From positions 49,396,999-49,460,998 of the forward strand of contig OV277863.1 in assembly GCA_922989275.2 (NCBI GenBank): a DNA stretch of 64,000 nucleotides. Reading direction: 5' to 3'. The notes below the pieces were generated by a model, which saw only the letters and a program-made list of their open reading frames with translations, was not told the DNA's origin and ran no database searches. Positions 22,865-33,947 of the stretch are shown here, in pieces. Position numbers and translations under genes: made by a program. The stretch comes from Gari tellinella. Its lineage: Eukaryota > Mollusca > Bivalvia > Cardiida > Psammobiidae. Within the stretch, counting starts at the first letter, position 1. Each line of letters starts with the position of its first letter.

Positions 22865-23394
22865 ATAAGACAACCATTTATATGATCCTTCAATCGAATT
22901 ATTTGAACGTATGTAGAAATATATGTTTGCGAGCCGACGACATCATGTAACTTGATGTGTTAGACGGGTTATGACGTCATAGTGGCTGTGAAAGAGTTAG
23001 GTGTTGGTAAGCACTCAAATGGTAACGGGGTCAGCTATGACTTTGTGGAATAAGGTTAAAGTTTAAAAAGGTCAAAATGTAACATAAACTGGCAAATGCT
23101 CACGGATTGATATAAGTTTTGGAATGCAGTTTAGTTAGGTTCCCTAAGCCTTGATTGATTAGCTATATACCCATATATTGGAAATTGACACCCATAATAC
23201 AGTATATTTTGCTTTATATTTGTCTACTGAAAGTGATTGTATGCACGAATTACTGTTTGTTTTTAAATATTCACAACACATTCAAGTTTACAGTTAGACA
23301 ATAGTATTTTGAAGAAGACTCACGTAGGTCATGTCTGGTTTTTTTAGTAAATATTCTTTAAACTGAAATATTTACATTCGCCCTAGATTAATTT

Positions 23395-24115
23395 CCAGTA
23401 AAAAGTGACGTTTAATTCGTATAAATGCAATTGCTTCAGGAAACGGGACTTGTGGATATCTTTCACAGAGAAGGCGGAACTTAAGGATCTTTTCTCTTCG
23501 AATAAAGTTTTGAACACGGACTGCAAACATTTCCGGAGTTTTCAAATGCGATTCCTAACCGCTTTTGCTTTCTTATTAGCGGAAACAGTGACTATCGTGA
23601 AATTCTTCTTTAGTAACGAGACACGTTTTTAGAAAATTGAAATACTTTATTAACAGCATCAGTCCGCATTTATTTATGTAAAGAAAACCCAAATATATTT
23701 ATCCTAGTTTTAGAATGACATCATTTCAAACTGACGTCAAATCGGCATTTTCGCGCCCAGCAGTCAAATTGATTACGTTTAATGTTTACAATGGATTTAT
23801 TTGGTTCCGTTCGAATAGTAAGCAGCTACAGTAATGCGGACATGGCTGATGCTTAAAGAGTACACATTATTCGTGTTAAAATATCTTACTTGGATTAAAC
23901 ATACATGCATCCTAATTAACTGTTCATTGATTCTAGATATTGAAGCAAATTTATTGTAAATATCAGAAATGAACTGATTTGTTCGGCGTTTAAGCAAAAT
24001 AAACACCAGCAAATGGTCTGCAAATTTGTTTAATTAATGGAATTTGCCGATCACTTCTGTCGCTTATTCCGCTTAAACGCCGAAAAATATCAGTTCTTTT
24101 CTCAACTAAAAGAGG
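23395..24115 (+). mobile_element. 700-bp repeat, inverted copy of 19629-20277
   Basis: It contains GACTTGTGGATATCTTTCAC, CAGAGAAGGCGGAAC, a GACATCATTTC / CGCGCCCAGCAGTCAAA block and a terminal hairpin GAACTGATTTGTTCGGCGT...CGCCGAAAAATATCAGTTC at about 23968-24097. It ends about 80 bp before the last exon of gene 1. Confidence 0.65.
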
Positions 24116-24198
24116 ATAGTGCTGTAAATAGATATTTATTGTTGTTAACATGTTGACTAGTTTTATGGTCAACATTAATTTTCATTTTTCCTTTACAG

Positions 24199-24227
24199 AT
24201 CAAGAATTTGAAAACCGATACGATTAA
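24199..24227 (+). CDS. Gene 1 last exon: cytoplasmic tail end
   Basis: Acceptor TTTCCTTTACAG at 24198; with the T left by the TM exon it reads YQEFENRYD then TAA at 24225-24227. The whole tail is about 20 residues (KRKKNNQRNAYQEFENRYD) with two tyrosines but no clear ITAM, ITIM or PDZ ligand. The exon is tiny; the strong pyrimidine tract and exact phase support it. Confidence 0.75.
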
Positions 24228-24657
24228 TCATATATTACCAACGAATGGCAATTAGGACATCATTTCGTTTGTGGTCGTAGATGGACACATGCTAGGACCA
24301 TTTGGGTGAATTCTTCAGCACAAACGTAACAATTTTTTTTAAATCGGCGGTTCATTTGTCTTTTTCCTGTTCGCACCCATTCACATTGAACGTGTTATCT
24401 GCCTTGTTAGATACAACTGTTGTAAATACAACAAAAATCGGATTTTTTCATACAATTACATAAATCATATTTTATATCTATTGACGTGTAAACTCGCATT
24501 TCTAGCTTAAGTTTGCATAAACCAAGTTTCTTGTCTCAAATACAATCTTAATAGTATAAATACTCTATGTGACTATGCAACACTCGAATTTCAAACAAAC
24601 CATTTTACTACCAGATGGTAGTGTTAACCCTTTAATGGTCAACTTTATTCTGAGGTA

Positions 24658-24836
24658 TTTACCCTTTCACCACCATGTTGACGTCTGCTTCTATATTGTT
24701 GTCTGCAATATCGTTTCAAAGTTAGATATAAGGCAGTATACCTGACGTTATTTCAAATCAAGTCACAAACAGTTTTGATCCTGATCAGGCGCCGTTTTAA
24801 TGCGCGTTACGACGTCATTGATAGTGAAAGGGTTAA
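24658..24836. mobile_element. MITE family A copy, reverse orientation
   Basis: TTTACCCTTTCACCACC on the left and GATAGTGAAAGGGTTAA on the right are inverted terminal repeats. Inside are GACGTCTGCTTC, GTCTGCAATATCGTTTCAAA and the CAAACAGTTTTGATCCTGAT arm; the second hairpin arm is missing. Confidence 0.7.
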
Positions 24837-25229
24837 TTTCATGTGTGACTATATAATATGTTAATCGTTTGTTGCAATGAAGGACATATGGTATATATTC
24901 TAATGGTAATCAATATTGGATGTTGATAAAATTATTTTATTGACACTTTGCTTATCACGTAACTATCTGTTGTGTGTAGTTCGTGTGATTGTGTAACGCA
25001 TGTGAAAGATATAATGTCTCCTACTAAGGGTGCCTTTCTTGTTGTAATTGTTGTATGTGTACGTGTAAGTTTAAATAAAAAGCAGGAATGTTTCTATTTG
25101 ACTTGGTTATCCTTTCACCGCCGACTTGTACCGTCAGTTTTAACCCTTTCCACAACAACAAATCGCATTGGCAAGTCGATGTTCAAAAAGGAGAAATTAA
25201 CACTTATATAATAAGCCTCATAACTTAAT

Positions 25230-25486
25230 TCAACCTTTTATAGAGTAAGAAACTACAATCGCCATAAAAGTTGACAGCTGTACGTACAGTAACGCCTGTC
25301 AAGTCCGTTATTTATGTTCGGTTTTCTATACCAGCTCCCCGCTCCCCTCTCTCCTAATTAGCCCATAGAAACGGACATTAACTAACAAACCGAACACAAA
25401 AAACGGACTTGACTGGCGTTACTGTACGTGCAACTGTCAATCTATATTGCGTTTTCATGGTAGTTTCTTTCACTATAAAAGGTTGA
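25230..25486. mobile_element. Fold-back MITE, 257 bp
   Basis: TCAACCTTTTATAGAGTAAG and GTACAGTAACGCC on the left match, inverted, GGCGTTACTGTAC and CACTATAAAAGGTTGA on the right. An inner pair is AAGTCCGTTATTTATGTTCG / CGAACACAAAAAACGGACTT. Confidence 0.8.
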
Positions 25487-26160
25487 CTGCTTCATTTTGA
25501 TTTGGTATTTGAATTTAGTTTTAAGGCTTATTTTTTATTAGTGTTCGTTTTTTTGAACATCGAGGCTTATTCAATCTCTTTCCAATGCATGCTAATGACG
25601 GTTTGATAATATATCTAAGCTGATCTGGGTATTGTCGTTTGCATTAGCATAAATTCCGTTTCACACGTATAAAGGGGCTAATTCAGCTTGAACGTCGGGC
25701 AATAACATTAATAAGGTATACGTAAGGATGACGTTAGGAAAACGCTATGACGTACTGGGGGCGGCGACGTAAGGTAGCGATGGGGTTATCGTGTGGGATA
25801 CAGAAATCTTGGGGCTTAAGTAATCTTTGGACTAAAGAAATCTTGGGGTCAAAGAGACTCCTTTACTACCACCATTATCAGTGTTCTCAAGAACTGTGAT
25901 TGTATTTATTATATTGCGTTTAAAATTTCATTATAAGCAATCATATTTACACGAAATTACATTCTATAGATTGGACAAAATATAGATAAATCCAAATAAT
26001 TTGTTAGATCCATTGGCGTCCATCATAAGTAAACTTCACTGAACCAGTTACAATATATCGAACTATGTTATAAATACAGTCAGTCTTATGTTCAGATGTC
26101 ACTCAAAGAGGATCAACAGGGAATCTTTACTACAGATGAAAGACAAAAGGTAAGCATCCG
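25487..26160. other. Intergenic, nothing recognised
   Basis: No exon or repeat that I can support. Confidence 0.4.
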
Positions 26161-26162
26161 CG

Positions 26163-26398
26163 GTCCGTTTTAGGAAACGTCGTACGACAAATATTGTCGT
26201 AAGTCAAATTCTTAAATTCTGAATTTTCAATTATTTCTCTATCTAATTATGTCTTGTGACATTTCTTTGGAATTGTCTTTTCAAGACAAGTGAAAAGAGA
26301 CATCACAAGACTGTTTTTTATGGCAAAATCATAATAAGATGTATTCTAAAGTTTTTACTTATGACCATTTGTGCCGTACGACGTTTCGTAAAACGGAC
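26163..26398. mobile_element. Fold-back MITE (family E)
   Basis: GTCCGTTTTAGGAAACGTCG and CGACGTTTCGTAAAACGGAC are the ends. A central fold TTGTGACATTTCTTTGG / GAGACATCACAAG matches the element at 27546. Confidence 0.75.
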
Positions 26399-26705
26399 AC
26401 ATGGACTCTACAAGACTTGCTTCAGATAAGACTCCGAGACAATGGGTGTCTGATATTGATACAATCTGTTTGACAAAATTTTAATAACCTTATTTGAATA
26501 TCACAAATAAACACAGGCGACATCATTTAAGCAGACATTAGCGAAGGGATTAAAATGAAATGATTTAAACTTTTAAAGTGTTACCCCAACATGATTAGAT
26601 ATGAAACGATGATAATGGTCTCTGTATTAATTACACTTACTACAACTACTCGTTGAGATTATAAACAAAGATGGCGCAACATGGCCGCTACAGTGGGCAT
26701 GTAAA

Positions 26706-26793
26706 ATGACGTTTATCGCAACATGGATAACAGTCTTGGCGCTTTTTCTGGTGGTTGGAGCTGAATCTACACTTGGCAAGGAGAATGTAAAGG
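26706..26793 (+). CDS. Isolated signal-peptide exon (gene 3 first exon)
   Basis: ATG at 26706 opens MTFIATWITVLALFLVVGAE then STLGKENVKG, a textbook secretory signal with probable cleavage after VGA. It ends with the strong donor AAGG|GTAAGA in phase 1, the phase needed to join an Ig exon of the type found in genes 1 and 2. An AAGATGGCG motif (YY1/initiator-like) lies about 40 bp upstream at 26668-26676. I find no plus-strand exon to join it to in the remaining 37 kb, so it may be the start of a gene with a very long intron or a relic of a destroyed paralog. Confidence 0.6.
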
Positions 26794-27545
26794 GTAAGAA
26801 TAAGCGACGAAATATTTCTATTTCATCTTTGCCTTTTGCATGATTAATGCATATGTTCACCACTAAAACATAATGTAGGTTTTCATGTACACAGTGATAA
26901 TTGTAAACTGGTGCCAATAATTGTATATTACAGTCTATTTTAATAATTGGAACTCGCTTTCGTCCAATTTTCCTGTTTTTCAAACAACAAGCTAAGATAT
27001 GGTCTAAATTTCTTTGTGTTGTGACACGACACAGGGAAAGGACTGTCCATCGCTGGTAGTCCGGTTTATGAATAGTAGACACTGTTTTATTAGAGTGTTC
27101 TCTATGTTTGAAGTGAAATGCCTTCGTTTAACGATTGAAAAATTGACAACGGATCAAAGTGCTAATCTTAAAATACCAGTCGTCTCCTTCGATTCGATTG
27201 TTATAATAAAGCAGCACATACCAACGCGCCTATGACCCCACAGCTGGAAATGACGGCGATGATTGGATTAGAAAGCCTACAGTGATTGGCTGCTGGACTG
27301 GAACCACCTGCAATATGAGTGATTTAGATATATCTTTGGAGAGTACTGCAGATCATCTCTTATAAAATGTGATACAACATTTTCTACCCATAGCTTCGTT
27401 TCAGAATTCATAGCAGATGATTGTTTCAGATAGTCTGAAAGTAGAGCAGAAACCTCGTTCAGGAGCTTCCTGTTTTAGTGTTAATTTTCCATTAACAGGC
27501 AAATATCAGGATACAGAACATGTTACCTCAGGTTTCCGTATCAGG

Positions 27546-27783
27546 GCCCCGTTTCATAAAACTTCTTACGACAAATGTTGTCGTAAGTTGGATCATAAAA
27601 GTCTCAATTAGTAATAATGTCTCTATCTAATCCGGTATTGTGACATCTTTTTGGAATCTTCTTGAATAGACGATTCCAAAGAGATGTCACAAGAGATGAT
27701 TAGATAGAGAAATCAGAAATTAAATGTATTTTAAAGGTTTGACTTACGACAACATTTGTCGTAAGAAGTTTTATGAAACGGGC
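27546..27783. mobile_element. Fold-back MITE (family E) with ATCAGG duplication
   Basis: GCCCCGTTTCATAAAACTTC and GAAGTTTTATGAAACGGGC are near-perfect inverted ends that extend through CTTACGACAAATGTTGTCGT. ATCAGG flanks both sides (27540-27545 and 27784-27789; 8 bp with one mismatch). The centre has TTGTGACATCTTTTTGGAAT / TTCCAAAGAGATGTCACAAG. The long palindrome and possible 8-bp duplication suggest a hAT-type MITE (inference). Confidence 0.85.
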
Positions 27784-28948
27784 ATCAGGACATCGGATCG
27801 GTGCTAAAACATGATATCAGATATACGTTAATTTGTAACACGCGCTTCCTTGCGGAAAATGTTAATTTTAGCGGCTTTTGAACCAGTTCATGTTGCCAGA
27901 AGTAGTAAACTGTTTTACACTGAAATAATAGTAAACTAACTAACTAATAAGTATGGTGGCATGGTTCTGACACCTCTTACTACTTAGCTTTTCTGAAAGG
28001 TTTCAAGTTAATATCTCACATAATTATCTAGTAAGTGGAAAGTGGATACTTTCATGAAAACCTGACAATTATCGTTTAGCGTCAAATGACCTGTTAGTGC
28101 CACATACTGTCACGACATAATAACTTAGTTAACTGGCAAGTTTCTTTAAAAGTTTCGTGTTAACTTATCAAAAAATAGATATCATGTCCCTACCGAAGGC
28201 ATCCGAATGCAATTTTCTATTTTGGATAACTGGTAACACGAAAATTTTCTAGTTAATTATCTAGTTAGGTTACTAGATAAATTCGTTAAGTGGTGGCAGT
28301 TTAAAGCAGTATCATGACAAAGTTCGTGTTCAGATATTTGTGACAAGCCATGGGAAAAAGGGGCTTATTGAAGTTTTTTGGTCAAATTCAGATTTTGGTG
28401 TTTTATTATGCAACAGTGTTTCCTTGAAACACTGACGAAATATTTTTGCTGTGGCTGCTATATTTTTGGAGAAATCGCATTTTTTCTAAAACCACCGTTT
28501 TCATAAGAATCACATTTTTGGCCAATAACAGCACACAACTTATATGAAATGACATCATATTAAACTGTGTTTTCATTTTTCATGCAGTAATTTTATATCT
28601 AGTCTAATATTGTGCTGATGTTTCTAAGTGCATGTATTTGCTAATTATTTGTGAAAAAAGGGTTACCATGGTAACGGGATTGACAAAACTTACATAGTCG
28701 AGCTATCTTAACTGTATGGCATAAGTACAACCTCTTTATTGAAAGACTGTTAAGTACAGTTGAATTTTGATCAATAACAGGACGAATAAAGAAGATGGAA
28801 GACGGGTGAAAAAGTGTTGTGTCCACTGTACTTTTATCATATTTGTTTACAAACAATGACGTCGTTAGGTACAGACGTGACGTATGCTAGCAGTAAATGA
28901 CGTTATAGAACGTCGCGCTATATTCTCGACAGTTTTCAACCTTACAAA

Positions 28949-29142
28949 TACAGTAAAAACTCTTTATTACGAACATTAGAGGGAATAATCGATTGTATAA
29001 AACAAGATGGCAGCTTAAAGCAAGGTGACGGTTAAACAGAAAGCTCCTTTAGAAGATTTCTGCTTTACAATCAAATTGCTTTAAGCAGCCATCTGTCTTA
29101 AACACCTAATACTCAACACAATATAAGATAGGCTTTATTGTA
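28949..29142. mobile_element. TA-flanked MITE of the TACAGTAAAA family, nested
   Basis: TACAGTAAAAACTCTTTATTAC at the left and, inverted, TACAATAAAGCCTATCTTAT at the right. The hairpin core pairs GACGGTTAAACAGAAAGCTC with a GATTTCTGCTTTACAATC block. 194 bp, inside the transposon at 27952-32527. Confidence 0.7.
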
Positions 29143-29202
29143 CAAAGCATTCTTCCCTAATTAATAAGGGGTCCTAAACAGGAAATCAGACTCTTGTCTT
29201 GA

Positions 29203-29401
29203 TCAACACTGCTGAAAAAATGTATTTTCATGTCCTAAACAGAATATAACTGATTTTCCACTGTCATTTACAAGCTGAGGGAGTTTATGCCTCCATTTGA
29301 ACTTGAACACCCAAAAATGCCAATCTGGAATAAACTTGGTATGCCCGGCTTCCATCAGAGAGAATTCAACCATCTGGTGAAGTCCCTTCATAGTACCATA
29401 A
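29203..29401 (-). pseudogene. Transposase-like gene, C-terminal exon (GHTKF)
   Basis: The acceptor TTTCTACAG precedes YGTMKGLHQMVEFSLMEAGH, TKFIPDWHFWVFKFKWRHK and LPQLVNDSGKSVIF. The x-GHTKF-xPDW-F-x-K block is, from memory, the conserved end of a large metazoan family of transposon proteins (annotated as DUF7869 or loosely as 'P2X purinoceptor 7-like'). It belongs with the GQNKNN block at 30181-30205. No activity is implied; upstream exons are frameshifted. Confidence 0.65.
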
Positions 29402-30135
29402 CTGTAGAAATGAAAGAAGTGAGAAGATATTTAAAGAAAACCAGTTTACATGGTCTTTTAAGGGGTGTTTCCTAAATTCTGTTAGGCATGATATACATTA
29501 TTGAAATTGGTGTGATGGCTTCTGATCTGGATCTGTTCTGTTTTAAATATGCTGTTTTTTACTCACTGAAAAGGTAAACAATTAAAACTGACAGCAATAC
29601 ATAAGAACTGCAAATTATATAGTTAAAAAAAGTCACAGTATATGTTTGATGCAGTGTATTTTGGGGAAACCAACGTACTGCACAGCCAAACCTGTCTTCA
29701 ACAGCCATTTGAAGGAACCAAAAGGTTAAATGACTTCTGAAGGCAGGTGGCTGACTAATACAATTTTCTAAACAATTTTTTCAGCCTGCATTAAGTGCAC
29801 ACAGGTCTTTTAGGTACAAGTCTGAATAATTTTAATAATTATGGTCTTTATTGACATGTTTTACTATACAGTCAGATCTGTTTTCAGCTGCCACTCAAAG
29901 AAAACCATATATAAACCAGAGGTTTCTGAAGACAGGTGGCTGTTTAACACAATTATATGTGTATATTTATATACTAGTATAGAAATGCTAATTTGATAAA
30001 TTCCCTGAATTGCTTCCTAACTTAGGCTGTATGCTCATTAGAGGTGACTGCTTGTACAGGTTTGACTGAAAACACTTCTAGATGTCTTTTAATTTGAGCA
30101 GAAGCTGAGATCTATCCCTGATAAACTAGACTCAA

Positions 30136-30280
30136 TGATTGAATATGTCTGCTGATAAGTTAAAAAAGTTTCATACCAAAGCATGATGTTGTTCTTGTTC
30201 TGTCCTTAAGCCATTACACATCTGCAACTGCACATGGTGCTCCCCAAACCAATTGTGCTGGAAATGATGGTGAAGCAAGC
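30136..30280 (-). pseudogene. Transposase-like gene, GQNKNN exon (frameshifted)
   Basis: The minus strand reads LHHHFQHNWFGEHHVQLQ in one frame. After a 1-2 base shift it reads GQNKNNIMLWYETFLTYQQ. In the family these form one block, with a D-N-C just before GQNKNN; here that position is scrambled, so a presumed catalytic acidic residue is lost. Confidence 0.65.
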
Positions 30281-30736
30281 TGTTTACATAGATGGATCAT
30301 TTCCCTATACATTCTGCCTCATCAAATGGATAAAAGATCTGAGTGCCTGGAAATAAGAATTTAACATACTCTGTTAGGGTGCACATGTATATTAACCTAT
30401 TGCTACATAAGTACACAATTTTACACTTTTATTTTATTCCACCACTAAAGAATTACTTTTTTCTGTTTTACAATCATGAGCATTCACCATAAGGAAAATT
30501 TCCTATAATCTTATCAGATACAACTTTGCTGGTGTAACTGCATGACTCTAACATTGCATAGTAATGAATGCCACACTAAGAATTTTTCTCATAAAAAAAT
30601 ATTAAATATCTATAATGATACAGGCATAATGGCACAGGTATTTGTGATTCATATAAAACTCACACAAAAAATCATTAAAATGCTTAAAATTAACTTTTAA
30701 TTATATTAGAACCATGGGTATTTATAAATATCTTAC

Positions 30737-30887
30737 CTGCCCTCTCTGAGCATTTCCCAAAGCACTGACATTCCATATTTGTCTTGAAGAACAGATGTCC
30801 CACTTGCAGGTCATAGTGTGGGTAGAATCTGCTGAGCAAAATCAAGTGAGTATTGTTGAACTCCTGGGTAGGAATAGGATGGCTGAC
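30737..30887 (-). pseudogene. Transposase-like gene, DFAQQ exon (frameshifted)
   Basis: Acceptor CATTACAG, donor GGCAG|GTAAGA. The first third reads GVQQYSLDFAQQI; after a frameshift the rest reads FYPHYDLQVGHLFFKTNMEC then QCFGKCSERAG. The order YSxDFAQQ, then PG-IxFKT-C-xFGxC, is the family's middle block (family knowledge). Both splice sites are intact although the frame is not. Confidence 0.65.
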
Positions 30888-31406
30888 CTGTAATGTATTG
30901 AACATGTGAAAATTGTAAATAACAATTAGATCTATTTCAGTAGGGTAGTACCTATCTTAGAAAGGTGTTACTGTCTTACAAGATAAGTATTTACTTGGTT
31001 ACTCAGTCAAAAAAAACCAACAGAACAATGAGGTTTTAAAATAAAAAAAATGGTTAACTAGATTCTATACATGTGGGATCCCTGCTAAAATGGGTCCTAC
31101 AACAATGCAAACATAGATCAATATCACCAATATAAGGTGGTGGTTATAACTTAACAGTGTATATTGTGTCTGCTATTCAACAGAAATGACTAGCACATAT
31201 TCTGTAATATAGATCTAGATCTAGAATCTAGTTAGTTTCAATATGATCCAACCAGCCTGAAAACAACCCACCCTCTCTCTTTCTCTCTTTCACACTCTGT
31301 ATGCCTGTTTGTCTATCTTTCTCTCTCTGTATGTAATTGTTTGTCTGTATATCTTTCTCTCTATCTACATGTATTAATTTCAAAAGTTAATATCAATGAG
31401 CTTTAC

Positions 31407-31521
31407 CTGAGTTGTCCTGGCAATTTCTGGTGGGGGTCATTGCAGAAACACTTAATCTGGGTGTCTCACACGTTTCCCTGTAGTAGTCTCTCTTGCAATT
31501 GGCTTTAAATATCCAGGTGTG
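31407..31521 (-). pseudogene. Transposase-like gene, upstream exon
   Basis: Acceptor GTACACAG, donor TCAG|GTAAAG. It reads HTWIFKANCKRDYYRETCET then PRLSVSAMTPTRNCQDNS. The KRDYYR stretch suits the helical region just before the DFAQQ block. The splice phase joins the next exon but does not match the previous one, consistent with decay. Confidence 0.5.
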
Positions 31522-31545
31522 CTGTGTACATTTCTAGAAGATCAC

Positions 31546-31748
31546 CTTTCTTTTTCGTTCATATTGCCACATTTTGATACTTTATGAGCAAAATTCTTTC
31601 TCTGTCTGAATTTGGGTGGATTTGGGTGAATACCCTTTAATTGCTGCTTTCTCTCATGAATATCAACATCACGCTCGCATACGTGGCAGGTCAACATTTT
31701 ATAACGATGCGCTTGTAGCGACATTCTGACTATCTTCATCATCATCAT
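31546..31748 (-). pseudogene. Transposase-like gene, probable first exon with zinc-finger-like start
   Basis: It opens MMMMKIVRMSLQAHRYKM and continues LTCHVCERDVDIHERKQQLK then GIHPNPPKFRQRKNF, with donor AAAG|GTGATC. CHVC...H looks like half of a zinc finger and the exon is strongly basic, as expected for a DNA-binding N terminus. The start is tentative (several in-frame ATGs). Confidence 0.45.
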
Positions 31749-32650
31749 AATTGAAAATCATTATCATTCATGATTAGATTCATCCGGTTACTGTACATTT
31801 GAAAAATAAAGTTGATTTACTTGTTCAAGTTCGTTGACAAAATCACCTGGGTCAAGAGGCAAACTATCTGGTATTGGGGACCTTACTGAGCATGCACTTA
31901 GGTGACTGAACTGGCTCATTTGTAAAGCTTTGGCGGTTTCATAACTTCAAGTATTGATTTTCTTGACTTATGTCAACAACATCGTAACTAGGACAACGGT
32001 GTCGCTCGTAAAATATATTCCACTGTGAAACTTACAAACAAGGGAGGCTATTTAGATTCCACTCCACAGGATTACGATATCGGTAAATTTATGCTACTGA
32101 TTGAGGTGTATTTCTTTCATTTGCATGCACACCAAACTCATTTTTAACAAGTCACGCTTGCAAAACAAAACCTGTGAATTTTTTGTACTGGACATATTTC
32201 TAAGTATGATAGCTGAAATAGCTAGTTTTTAAGCAAATTCAGCACAAACTGGTAATTGACGCCAATTGAAATAAAGCGGGTAAGCGCCACGTTTATCGCA
32301 CGCTCACAGAAAATGACGTCAAACTCAATAAGCCTCAAAATGTCGTGGCGCGACACATTTATCTAGTTATCATGAAAAGTTTCCACATTCCACTTTACAG
32401 ATAATTATCTGAAAACTAACGCAAAAGGTTTCGCGAAAACTAACTAGTTGAGTATTTATGTGAGATATTAACAGGAATCTATCATGATAAATAAGTGGTT
32501 AACTGGTGTCAGAAATATGCCACCATAAATAAGATATATTGTGAGCGATAATTAATGCCTAAAACAAAACGCCTCATAGTTCGGAAACTGATAAGCCCTG
32601 ATGTGTCACTGGTGGTTTAAACTAAGTTACATGAAATAGCTATTTTCTTG

Positions 32651-33438
32651 TAGGATAGCTATTTGTGACACCACTTACTACTTAGCTTTTCTACAATATT
32701 TAGTTAAAACCTCAAATAATTATCTAACGTCTGGAAAGTGGAATAATTTCATGAAAACCTGATAATTATCGTATCGCGTTAAATGACCTGTTAGTGCCTC
32801 ATTCTGGAAACACGTACTATAAAATAATTGAAATAAATCTTAAACACTTTCATGTTAACCATTTACCACATAGCCTGTTTGTAGTTTTGAAAATAGGTGA
32901 CTACTTAAGGCAGTTGAAAGTACAGCAGAATGCACCCTAAGGTATATTCTGCTGCTTTAAGCTACCATCTGCTAGGATATAGAAAATATTTCTGATGGAA
33001 CATGTTCTTGACTGTATGAATTGGAACACTTTTTTTATAGGAGGAATAAATTAAATGTGCTGAAAGGCGCTTCTATGAGGAAAAGGGTTACCTTAAAAAA
33101 ATATATTATACATACAGGGTCACTGTCACAGTCATCCGAATAAAATTTTCGACTACGAAACTACTCTAGTGTATTTGTTTTCATGATAAATAACCATTTA
33201 TGTAACTAGATAAATTCGAGAGGTGGTGGCAGTTTAAATCACTATCACGACAAAGTTTGAATTCACATATTGATCTGGTAATATCGAACTGTTTCCACAT
33301 TACACTTTTCGAAAAATTACCTGAAAACTAACGCGAATTGTTTTGCAAACATTAACTCTTAAATATTTATGTGAGCTATTTACAAGAAAATATCATGAAA
33401 ATTAAGTATTTAACTGGTGTCAGAAATGTGCCACCGTA
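32651..33438. mobile_element. Non-autonomous relative of the 27952-32527 transposon
   Basis: Left end GCTATTTGTGACACCACTTACTACTTAGCTTTTCT and right end ACTGGTGTCAGAAATGTGCCACC match the TIRs of the larger element. It has no coding sequence. A family B MITE is inserted in its middle at 32855-33091. Confidence 0.75.
32855..33091. mobile_element. MITE family B, nested
   Basis: TTAACCATTTACCACATAGC at the left, GAGGAAAAGGGTTAC at the right, and a central hairpin of GAAAGTACAGCAGAATGCAC / GTATATTCTGCTGCTTT. It splits the element at 32651-33438. Confidence 0.7.
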
Positions 33439-33947
33439 GAGTTCGTCATAGAAGGTATCTCTGTACTGATTCTGTCATATGCAAACCCGGAGAATCATAG
33501 TTCTCCTTTAAAAACAGTGTACCCGCTTAAATTGCACTCGGTCTATGCAAACATTGTTGTCCAAGATCAGAAGGCAACAAAATGAACTTAAGATTATGGT
33601 ATCAGTTCCTTGTCTGTTTCCAATATGTAATATTGAAACTTGTAATTCAAAATTCGACTAGATTTGATTTGAAAACGGAAAAGTCGATCTGAAGTTTCAT
33701 TGGTCAATGAACGGTTACATTGATGTAATAGGAATAAACACGGGTCGTTAACATCGCATGGACAATAACTGTTTTTCTATTCTTATTGGTATCCGAAATC
33801 GTCAAATAGTAGTTTAGCTTAATCGATGTTTCTTTATGAAAACATGCTTGTTTTGGAGCTAGTTTTAGTTCCCAAAAGAGGTTCATTATGGTGTATTAAA
33901 TCGTCGGTTGCAAAACTTAAATTCGAAAGCTAGAATGAAACTACTAC

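Larger units (their letters stand above)
12993..24227 (+). other. Gene 1: Ig-Ig-Ig-FN3-TM membrane protein, 5' incomplete
   Basis: Seven exons assemble in frame into 410 residues plus a stop: three Ig domains, one FN3 domain split over two exons, one membrane segment and a tail of about 20 residues. All introns are phase 1 with GT/AG ends. The signal-peptide exon should also end in phase 1; none is visible upstream in this window. This is a type I surface protein of the adhesion/recognition receptor kind; I cannot name an ortholog. Gene 2, on the opposite strand at 50240-59767, has the same exon order and is a paralog. AATAAA first appears near 25073, a possible but distant poly(A) signal. 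Confidence 0.8.
27952..32527. mobile_element. 4.6 kb TIR DNA transposon with a transposase-like gene
   Basis: The ends are TATGGTGGCATGGTTCTGAC and, inverted, TATGGTGGCATATTTCTGAC. Similarity continues inward for a few hundred bp (TTAATATCTCACATAATTAT vs TTAATATCTCACATAAATAC; GTGGAAAGTGGATACTTTCA vs GTGGAATGTGGAAACTTTTC). AATAAG directly flanks both sides (27946-27951 and 32528-32533). The minus strand carries an intron-containing, decayed transposase-like gene at 29203-31748. A MITE is nested at 28949. A short non-autonomous relative follows at 32651. Confidence 0.85.

Noticed and set aside
26627..27082. 151-codon minus-strand open frame
   Set aside because: It lies opposite the signal-peptide exon, has no recognisable domain and is a chance frame.
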